The notes under the pieces: model-generated
Database searches by the model: none
Told to the model about the DNA's origin: nothing
What the model saw: the letters and a program-made list of their open reading frames with translations, nothing else
Shown: positions 35,598 through 41,616 of the stretch, in pieces
Position numbering within the stretch: position 1 is the stretch's first letter
How the letters are laid out: each line of letters starts with the position of its first letter
Made by a program: the position numbers and the translations under genes
Source of the DNA: Amycolatopsis sp. QT-25
Lineage (GTDB): Bacteria; Actinomycetota; Actinomycetes; Mycobacteriales; Pseudonocardiaceae
Direction of reading: 5' to 3'
Assembly: GCF_029369745.1 (NCBI RefSeq)
Contig: NZ_CP120210.1
Coordinates: 5,022,001-5,086,000 of the forward strand
Length of the DNA: 64,000 nt

Positions 35598-35638
35598 CAG
35601 AGACCTTCCCCTGAAACCATAATAGAGGATAGTCTCTG
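35598..35638. promoter_or_regulatory. Inverted half-sites for the adjacent TetR
   Basis: CAGAGAC (35598-35604) and GTCTCTG (35632-35638) are perfect inverted copies 27 bases apart, flanking an A+T-rich centre with CATAAT as a candidate -10. The TetR ATG at 35642 follows with no clear ribosome site, so the transcript may be leaderless. Confidence 0.45.
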
Positions 35639-35641
35639 AAA

Positions 35642-36223
35642 ATGGGACGGCCACCGCGGCACACCGCCGACGACTTCCTCGACGCCGCCGTGCGGATCTT
35701 CGCCGCCGAAGGGGTCTCCGGGGTGACCATGTCGGCCGTCGCCCGCGAGGTCGGCGCGCCGAGCGGGTCGATCTACCATCGCTTCCCCGGACGTCCGGCG
35801 CTGCTCGCCGCCGTCTGGCTCCGCACGGTGACCCGCTTCCAGGAGAGCTATCTCGAAGCCCTCGAACAGGAACCGGTCACCGAAGCCGCCGTCGAAGCCG
35901 CGGCGCAGGTCGTCCGCTGGTGCCGCGTCCATCCCGCCGAGGCGAAACTGCTTTACGGGGGCGACAGCGCGCTCCGCGTCGGCGACTGGAGCGCCGAGGA
36001 TCGCGCCCGCGTCGAAGTCGCCGACCGCCGCCTCGAAACGGCGATCACCAAGGTCGTGCGACGGCTGCGGCCGCTGACCGGCCGGAGCACGGACGAACTG
36101 ATGCTGGCCCTCGTGGACCTCCCGTACGCGGCGGTGCGGAGACATCTCGACCGCGGCGAGGCACCGCCACCGCGCATCGTGGATCTGGTGGCCAAGACGA
36201 CCCGGATTCTGCTGACCGGCTGA
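35642..36223 (+). CDS. TetR-family regulator
   Basis: 193 aa with N-terminal HTH (VTMSAVAREVGAPSGSIYHRFPG) and a helical C-terminal domain. Divergent from the DUF2867/SRPBCC gene, with the CAGAGAC half-sites between. It most likely regulates that gene and itself. Confidence 0.85.
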   Translation: MGRPPRHTADDFLDAAVRIFAAEGVSGVTMSAVAREVGAPSGSIYHRFPGRPALLAAVWLRTVTRFQESYLEALEQEPVTEAAVEAAAQVVRWCRVHPAEAKLLYGGDSALRVGDWSAEDRARVEVADRRLETAITKVVRRLRPLTGRSTDELMLALVDLPYAAVRRHLDRGEAPPPRIVDLVAKTTRILLTG

Positions 36224-36225
36224 AC

Positions 36226-36300
36226 TCAGGTTCTGACGGGGAGCACGAGGGAGAACTCCCCTTCGTCGATCAGGTCGATCAGCAGCCGGGCCGCCCGGCC
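36226..36300 (-). pseudogene. Remnant of a LacI-family regulator C-terminus
   Basis: Minus-strand codons ending at TGA 36226 read GRAARLLIDLIDEGEFSLVLPVRT. This strongly resembles the last helix and strand of LacI-type effector domains (ALLLDLIDGGE...LPVRLVVR). Upstream codons do not continue the family, so only about 25 codons survive. Confidence 0.45.
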
Positions 36301-36308
36301 AGGCGCCC

Positions 36309-36422
36309 GTCCTCCTCGTCGGCGTCGCGCTGATCTGGCTGCCGAGCGCGTGGGCGCTGATCGGCTTTTCGGTGTTCGAACTGGGTTTGCTCGCCTGGTC
36401 GGCGCCCAAGATGCCGGCCTGA
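36309..36422 (+). pseudogene. Remnant of a membrane protein C-terminus
   Basis: Plus-strand codons 36309-36422 read VLLVGVALIWLPSAWALIGF then SVFELGLLAWSAPKMPA, ending in TGA. They form one or two hydrophobic segments with no start or upstream body. With the LacI-like remnant next to it, this marks a deletion scar. Confidence 0.35.
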
Positions 36423-36510
36423 CCGTCCGTGGTGGTGACCCTCGTCAAACCCGCGGGCGCCCGCACGGGCGGTGTGCCATCCTGGCCGTGGAACCTCGTG
36501 ATCGAGGTCC

Positions 36511-36564
36511 CCGGACGAGTGGGTGCCGTACCCGGCCAGCGACAAGACGGCGCTCCGGGAGCGC
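36511..36564 (+). promoter_or_regulatory. Guanidine-III (ykkC-III) riboswitch with ribosome-site switch
   Basis: CCGGACGAG (36511-36519), GTGCCGTACCCGG (36523-36535) and GACAAGACGGCGC (36541-36553) reproduce, in order, the conserved blocks of the guanidine-III aptamer. ACGGCGC can pair with GTGCCGT as the pseudoknot. GCGCTCC (36550-36556) can instead pair with GGAGCGC (36558-36564), which contains the gdx ribosome site. So guanidine binding should hold ACGGCGC in the pseudoknot and free the site, switching translation on. The target is a Gdx-type exporter, as expected. Confidence 0.88.
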
Positions 36565-36567
36565 GTC

Positions 36568-36882
36568 ATGTCGTGGCTTGTCCTGCTCGTTTCGGGTGTG
36601 CTGGAGGCCGTGTGGGCCACCGCCCTCGGCAAATCCGAAGGGTTGTCCCGGCCGGTACCGTCGGTGGTCTTCGGCGTCGCGCTGGTGGCGAGCATGGTGG
36701 GGCTCGCCTACGCGATGAAAGATCTCCCCGTCGGTACCGCCTACGCGGTCTGGGTCGGGATCGGGGCTTCGCTCACCGTCGCCTACGGCATGTGGTCGGG
36801 CGCGGAAACCGTTTCGGTGGCCCGGATTCTGCTCATCGTGGGGATCGTGGCCTGTGTGGTGGGCCTGAAAGTCCTGCACTGA
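36568..36882 (+). CDS. gdx: Guanidinium exporter of the SMR family
   Basis: 104 aa from ATG 36568, six bases after GGGAG. Four membrane helices. The active Glu13 and Trp16 lie in SGVLEAVWATALGKSEG, and LPVGTAYAVWVGIGA matches E. coli Gdx (formerly SugE) rather than EmrE. It exports guanidinium in exchange for protons as a dual-topology dimer. The guanidine-III riboswitch directly upstream supports the assignment independently. Confidence 0.93.
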   Translation: MSWLVLLVSGVLEAVWATALGKSEGLSRPVPSVVFGVALVASMVGLAYAMKDLPVGTAYAVWVGIGASLTVAYGMWSGAETVSVARILLIVGIVACVVGLKVLH

Positions 36883-36898
36883 GCCGGTCCTGATCCCG

Positions 36899-36953
36899 GT
36901 ACCTGAAGGCCCCCTTCCTGTACTCAGGCGCAAGGAAGGGGGCCTTCAGGTAC
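36899..36953. terminator. Perfect 21-bp-stem hairpin, TGAAGGCC family
   Basis: The arm 36899-36919 is exactly complementary to 36933-36953 (13-base loop). It lies just downstream of gdx and shares the TGAAGGCC(C/T)CCTT core with the hairpin at 27514-27568. Confidence 0.7.
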
Positions 36954-36971
36954 TTCCGGCCGGGCGAAAGG

Positions 36972-37008
36972 GACCGCCCCCGACGCACGGACGACGTCGG
37001 GGGCGGTC
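36972..37008. terminator. Hairpin terminator of the S1 protease gene
   Basis: GACCGCCCCCGACG (36972-36985) pairs perfectly with 36995-37008 around a 9-base loop. It lies 44 bases after the protease stop on the minus strand. Confidence 0.65.
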
Positions 37009-37051
37009 GGGTCCGGGCGCACCCCTGCGTGTGGCCCGGACGGCTAGGCGG

Positions 37052-38380
37052 TCAGGCGCGCGCCCAAAGCGCCGGGACGTTCGGCGGCTCCCAACCTGCC
37101 TGTGCGGTGTGCGCCTGAAGGGCCCGGTACGACGCGCCGCCGTAGGTCACCGTCGCGCCGGCGGCGTAGGTGGTGCCTGCCGCCCAGGTGCCACCGGGCG
37201 GGTTGTTCGACGTCGTGGTGGTCGGCGTCGTCGTGCTGGACGGCGGGTTCGAGCCCGAGGTCACCAGGCGCAGGTTGTAGACGCTCAGGATCTCCGCGAT
37301 CGGCTGGAAGTAGAACGTGCCGCCCGAGCTGCAGTTGCCGGAACCACCGGAGGTGACCCCCTGCGCCTGGTCACCCGCGAGCCACGAGCCGCCGGAGTCG
37401 CCCGGCTCGGCGCACGCGTTGGTCCGGGTGAGGCCGGAAACGGTGCCCTGCGGGTAGTTCACCGAGGCGTTCTTCTGCTGGATGGTGCCGCAGTGCCAGC
37501 CCGTGGTGGACCCGGAACGGCAGACGGACGCACCGATCGCGGCCTCCTGCGAGCCCGCCACCGGCACGGTGCCCGGGTAGCGGTTCACCAGCGGACGCGG
37601 GGTGTTGCCCGCGTCCACGCGGACCCATCCGTAGTCGTTGCCGGGGAAGCTGGAGCCCGCGACGCTCCCGCTCGGGTTCGAGGTGCGGGTGCCGGTGGTG
37701 CCGCAGTGCCCCGCGGTCACGAAACCGCCCTCGACCGAGAACCCGATCGAACACCGGCCCGAGCCGAAGGTGTAGGCGTTGCCGCCGATGACGTCGATCA
37801 GCGGAACCGGGGTTTCGGTGCTGGTCTCGACCCGCACCGCGTCGGCACGCACGCCGGACGCGGTCGCCCACGACTTCGCGGTGGCTTCGGCGCCCGCGTT
37901 GGCCAGGACGACGATCGAGTTCGTGGTGGCGTCGACGTACCAGCCGGGCACGTTCTTCGGCGCGCTGGTTCCTCTGGCGTCCAACGACAGCTTCGCCGCG
38001 TCGAGCTGGGCGGCACTCCGTGTGACGGTCTTCGGGGTCGCGCCCGCGGCACGCACGGTGCCCTCCAGCGCCGCGTCGGTGACCGCGACGGTCAGCGTGG
38101 TCCCGGTCGCGTCCAGCCACGATCCGCCGTAGGAGGAGCCGAGCCGGGTCTTGAGGTCACTGTCGGCGCGGGCCGCCTTCTGCTCGCCGTCGAGCCGGGT
38201 CCTCGCCTGATCCGGGCTGATCTTCAGGTCGCGCGACAGGGCGGCGACGATCTCCGACTGGACCTGGTCGGCCGCGGAAACGGCCTGGCCGGCGCTGGCG
38301 CTGGGGGTCAGCGCGACGGCCGTGACCAGCCCCGCGCCGGTAAGGGCAGCCGCGGCGGCCGCTACGATCTTTCGGTTCAT
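37052..38380 (-). CDS. Secreted chymotrypsin-like protease with chitin-binding domain (streptogrisin C-like)
   Basis: 442 aa. Signal peptide (MNRKIVAAAAAALTGAGLVT, Ala-rich to about 30), a propeptide with two repeats of the S1 pro-domain type to about 195, then the mature S1 protease starting near DVIGGNAYTFGSGRCSIGF. Triad: His in TAGHCG, Asp in GNDYGWV, Ser in GDSGGSW; paired cysteines. A Thr/Pro linker leads to a C-terminal CBM5/12 chitin-binding domain (GTWAAGTTYAAGATVTYGG ... WEPP). The layout equals streptogrisin C. It degrades extracellular protein, probably near chitin or fungal walls. The LysR gene upstream is a likely regulator. Confidence 0.92.
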   Translation of the reverse strand: MNRKIVAAAAAALTGAGLVTAVALTPSASAGQAVSAADQVQSEIVAALSRDLKISPDQARTRLDGEQKAARADSDLKTRLGSSYGGSWLDATGTTLTVAVTDAALEGTVRAAGATPKTVTRSAAQLDAAKLSLDARGTSAPKNVPGWYVDATTNSIVVLANAGAEATAKSWATASGVRADAVRVETSTETPVPLIDVIGGNAYTFGSGRCSIGFSVEGGFVTAGHCGTTGTRTSNPSGSVAGSSFPGNDYGWVRVDAGNTPRPLVNRYPGTVPVAGSQEAAIGASVCRSGSTTGWHCGTIQQKNASVNYPQGTVSGLTRTNACAEPGDSGGSWLAGDQAQGVTSGGSGNCSSGGTFYFQPIAEILSVYNLRLVTSGSNPPSSTTTPTTTTSNNPPGGTWAAGTTYAAGATVTYGGASYRALQAHTAQAGWEPPNVPALWARA

Positions 38381-38472
38381 TTCAGGCGTTTCCTCACCGA
38401 CGTTCCGGAAGAAGATCTCGTCCAGACCGTACGAGGCACCTGCCGCAAAAGGTACATACCATTTAGGTCATA

Positions 38473-38493
38473 TCCACTTCAGTGGACTGGACC
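38473..38493. promoter_or_regulatory. Candidate LysR site upstream of the protease
   Basis: TCCACT-TC-AGTGGA (38473-38486) is a perfect dyad and runs into TGGACTGGACC (38483-38493). The same 11-mer occurs before the LysR gene at 39522-39532. It lies about 100 bases upstream of the protease start. Confidence 0.45.
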
Positions 38494-38514
38494 TTTCACC
38501 AACTCCGGCGCAGG

Positions 38515-39498
38515 TCAGCGCACTCCTGCGTCCGTGTAGTCGACGCCATAACCCGGGTTCAACTCCAGATACTTCGAGTAGGTCGGCCGCCGGTCGATCA
38601 GCTCGCCGTACACCGCGCGGGACAGCGCGATCATCTCCGCGGCGAAGGGGCCCATCTCCCCTCGCTCCGACCAACCGACGAAATTCCGCCAGCTCAGCGG
38701 GTTCCCCGCGATCGGGACCGCGACGATTCCCGGGATCTCGTGGAACAGCGGCTGACACAACACCACCGCGTGTCCCGACTCGACCATCTCGATACAGGTC
38801 AGCACATCGGTCTCGTACAACGAACGCGGCGTGAACCCCGACCGCGCGCACGCGGAAGCGAAACAGTCGCCGAAGCAGCCGTCGCCCGGCGTCGCGCACC
38901 ACCGTTCGTCCGCGAGCGCGCCGAGTTCGACCTCGTTCTGCTGCGCGCGCTCGTCCCGCGCCGACATCAGCACGAACACCGGATGGTGCGCGAGCGTCCG
39001 CCAGCGGAGACCGGTTTCCGGTGGCGGCGCGGCGTCCCCGCAGACGCCGACGAAGGCGAAGTCCAGCGCGCCCTCCGCGGTCATGTCCGCGAGTTTGTTG
39101 GACGACCACGACGTATGCGTGGCGACATGGATGTCGGGATGGGTGGTGCCGAGACGCTGCAGGAGCGCCCCCAGCATCGGCCCCGTCGCCGAGCCGAGCC
39201 GCAGGGTCACCGGCTCACCGGTCCCGGTGTGCTGGGCGAGACGCGCGGCCTCGTCGTGCAAGGACGACACGGCGGGGAGCACCATTTTGGCCCGCTCGAG
39301 GACCAGAAGCCCGAGCGCGGTCGGCCGGGTACCCGTGTGATCGCGCAGGAAGAGCTTCCCGCCGAGGGTCCGTTCGATGCGCTTCAGTTGTGCTGTCAGT
39401 GCAGGCTGCGCCATTCCGAGCGTGTTCGCCGCCTTGGTGATACTCCCGAGTTCGGCGATCGCGCACATGATACGCAGGTGGCGCAGTTCCAGCTCCAT
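38515..39498 (-). CDS. LysR-family regulator, probable protease regulator
   Basis: 327 aa with an N-terminal winged HTH (LRHLRIMCAIAELGSITKAAN, MAQPALTAQLKRIE) and a LysR substrate-binding domain. Same strand and 134 bases upstream of the streptogrisin-like protease. LysR regulators next to secreted proteases are known in Streptomyces. The shared TGGACTGGACC motif in both promoters supports direct control of itself and the protease. Confidence 0.85.
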   Translation of the reverse strand: MELELRHLRIMCAIAELGSITKAANTLGMAQPALTAQLKRIERTLGGKLFLRDHTGTRPTALGLLVLERAKMVLPAVSSLHDEAARLAQHTGTGEPVTLRLGSATGPMLGALLQRLGTTHPDIHVATHTSWSSNKLADMTAEGALDFAFVGVCGDAAPPPETGLRWRTLAHHPVFVLMSARDERAQQNEVELGALADERWCATPGDGCFGDCFASACARSGFTPRSLYETDVLTCIEMVESGHAVVLCQPLFHEIPGIVAVPIAGNPLSWRNFVGWSERGEMGPFAAEMIALSRAVYGELIDRRPTYSKYLELNPGYGVDYTDAGVR

Positions 39499-39521
39499 CC
39501 CTCTACGTTAGTAGACATAAC

Positions 39522-39532
39522 TGGACTGGACC
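39522..39532. promoter_or_regulatory. Candidate LysR autoregulatory site
   Basis: TGGACTGGACC, 24 bases upstream of the LysR start codon and identical to 38483-38493. It is embedded in CTGGACTGGACCAG, which has CTGG/CCAG ends. Confidence 0.4.
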
Positions 39533-40003
39533 AGACGAACAAGTGGGCCAAATGGCTTCGTATCGGTTGGTTCGCGGGATGCCATCGATGTCAGCAATCC
39601 CGGACAGGGCGGGCAGCGGACCGGTCTCGACGCCGCGGAACGACGACGAAGGGGCTTTCGCCCGTGGTGACGGCCTTCGACATCTGCTCATCGGCCCTTC
39701 GATGACCAGGACGGCGCCGGGATCGATCCTCGAAACGGGCGGCAGCGGATCCGCACGACCCCGGACGACCTGACCTCCTCGAAGATCGACTGGAGATCCG
39801 GGTGCAACGGACTTCACCTGTCTCGACGTCCCCGGTGAACCGACCGATCTGCGTCCGGCACACGAATACCGCCGTCCGGCGAAGCCTCGCCGGTGCACAG
39901 TGGAACCGAGGGACCGGCCGGGGGCGATAACGGTTCGGGAACAGCGCTCGTCGGACTCATTCCTCTCTCATAGAGTGCCTTTTTCGCGCCCAGGGGAGGG
40001 TTC
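39533..40003. other. Intergenic region, no gene seen
   Basis: These 471 bases separate the divergent LysR gene and the small PH-like gene. Open frames exist on both strands but none shows a credible ribosome site, domain or codon pattern. The last 60 bases (TAGAGTGCC, then GGGGAGGG) should hold the promoter and ribosome site of the following gene. Confidence 0.5.
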
Positions 40004-40318
40004 GTGCACATCCACGCCAGACGCCGAAGCATCAGTTTCAGCGGCCGGACGGTCACGATCAAAGCCGCCGTCAAAGGACTCGACTACAAGAAGCACTCGT
40101 TCACCGTCGAGAAGATCAAAGGCATCAGGAACATCCCGCCGACGGCGTTCAAGCCGGGCAGACTCGTCTTCGAGGTGACCGGTGCCTCCAAGGCCATCGT
40201 CGAGGACGTTCCACTGTACGCCGACAAGGTCGACATGAACACCTTCACCTACGGTGGCATGAATTCCAAGCACGTGAAGGAACTCGAAGCGGCGGTCAGG
40301 AAGGCGATGAGCGGCTGA
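40004..40318 (+). CDS. Small conserved-looking protein, possibly PH-like (DUF4429 type)
   Basis: 104 aa from GTG 40004, closely following GGGGAGGG. Mostly beta: SISFSGRTVTIKAAVKG, FTVEKIKGIRNIPPTAFKPGRLVFEVTG, then a C-terminal helix KHVKELEAAVRKAMSG. The strand order with a final helix, and the FxG-xVxI opening, recall bacterial PH-like/DUF4429 domains. There is no signal peptide. Its lysine richness is unusual for this window. Function unknown. Convergent with the antiporter gene after 20 bases. Confidence 0.65.
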   Translation: MHIHARRRSISFSGRTVTIKAAVKGLDYKKHSFTVEKIKGIRNIPPTAFKPGRLVFEVTGASKAIVEDVPLYADKVDMNTFTYGGMNSKHVKELEAAVRKAMSG

Positions 40319-40338
40319 GCATTCACGGACCGCCCGCC

Positions 40339-41526
40339 CTACGACCTCTTCGACTTGCGGTTCAGGAACGCCGAAGCCCCGACACCGTGCGCCGCGACGC
40401 TCGCCAGCACCGTCACCGCCATGACGCTCAAAGCGATGTCCGCCGCGTCCCCGTCGAGCGAGTTGAAGGCCAGCAGACCGAACACGATCGACGCCGCGCC
40501 GCGCGGGGCCAGCAGGCCGATGGTCATCCGGTCCCGCCACCGGAAGTCCGTCCGCAGCAAGGTGATCAGCACCGGGACCAGCCGGGCGACGGTCAGCGCG
40601 ACGACGCTGACGAGCACCACCCCCCAGGTGAGGCCGAAGGACAGCACCAGCACCGCCGTACTGCCGAAGACGAACCACATCAGCAGCCCGCACAGCGAAC
40701 TGACGTCCTCGGCCAGCCCGAGTTCGTCTTCGCTCGGGTGCCGGGCGGTCTTGTAGGCGATCCCGCAGATGAACGCGGCGACGAAGCCGTTGCCGCCGAT
40801 CGCGACGGCGGCCGTGTAGGTCAGCAGCGGCAGCGCGACGGCCGCGACCCGCGCGGAATGCCGCGTCGACCAGCCGTGCCTGCCGGTCACGTTCATCGCC
40901 ACCGCGGCCGCCGCACCGATGACGGAGCCCACCAGCACGGCCAGCAGCGCCGCCGGAATCGCGGTTTGCAACGCCTCGCCGGGGGTGTTCGCCTGGTGAT
41001 GGCTCCCCGCCAGGGTGAGCGCGAAGATGAACACCGGGGCGACGACGCCGTCGTTGTAGCCGCTTTCGACGTTCAGCAGATGCCGTACGCGTTCGGGCAC
41101 CCGGACGTCGTGCACCACCGAGGTCGCGGGCGCGAAATCCGTGGGGGCGATGATGCAGGCGATCAGCAGCACCACCGTCCAGCCGACGCCCGGCAGCACC
41201 AGCAGGCCGACGCCCATGACGATCAGGATCGTCAGCGGGAGCGCGATCAGCAGCAGCCGCACCGCGGTCTTGGCGTCATGACCGAGATAGCCGCCCTTGA
41301 CCGCGGTGGCGTCCACGAACAGCAGCAGGGCGAGGATCAGTTCCGCCGCGTTGAGCGCGATCTCGGTGTTGAGCCCGGTGCCGAGATCGTTGCGGGTGCT
41401 GAACCCGATCGCCAGCCCGGCCGCGACCATCGCCATCGGCGCGGTGATCTGCCACCGCTCCAGCCGGGCCGCGGTCATCGTCCAGGCCAGCACGACGACC
41501 GCGCCGACGAGCACGCTCTGGATCAT
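40339..41526 (-). CDS. Cation:proton antiporter (CPA superfamily)
   Basis: 395 aa from ATG 41526. About 12 membrane segments with the paired motifs IAPTDFAPATSVVHD and VESGYNDGVVAPV of Na+/H+ exchangers, and LLAPRGAASIVFGLL near the C-terminus. It lacks the cytosolic nucleotide-binding tail. A strong hairpin (41536-41572) sits 10 bases before the start, between it and secDF; expression may depend on read-through or a promoter within secDF. Confidence 0.83.
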   Translation of the reverse strand: MIQSVLVGAVVVLAWTMTAARLERWQITAPMAMVAAGLAIGFSTRNDLGTGLNTEIALNAAELILALLLFVDATAVKGGYLGHDAKTAVRLLLIALPLTILIVMGVGLLVLPGVGWTVVLLIACIIAPTDFAPATSVVHDVRVPERVRHLLNVESGYNDGVVAPVFIFALTLAGSHHQANTPGEALQTAIPAALLAVLVGSVIGAAAAVAMNVTGRHGWSTRHSARVAAVALPLLTYTAAVAIGGNGFVAAFICGIAYKTARHPSEDELGLAEDVSSLCGLLMWFVFGSTAVLVLSFGLTWGVVLVSVVALTVARLVPVLITLLRTDFRWRDRMTIGLLAPRGAASIVFGLLAFNSLDGDAADIALSVMAVTVLASVAAHGVGASAFLNRKSKRS

Positions 41527-41535
41527 CCACCCACC

Positions 41536-41572
41536 CTCGTTCCCGGTGGACTCCCCTGCCACCGGGAACGAG
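41536..41572. terminator. 14-bp-stem hairpin between secDF and the antiporter gene
   Basis: CTCGTTCCCGGTGG (41536-41549) pairs perfectly with 41559-41572. It would terminate secDF transcription, yet it ends only 10 bases from the antiporter start and overlaps its leader. Confidence 0.6.
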
Positions 41573-41616
41573 CATAGAGGCCGGGCGCGGCGCGGCGGTC
41601 CACAAAGGAACGTCGA

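Noticed and set aside
39543..39863. Open frames on both strands in the gap after the LysR gene
   Set aside because: No ribosome site, no domain, and Arg/Ser/Pro-rich composition typical of chance frames.
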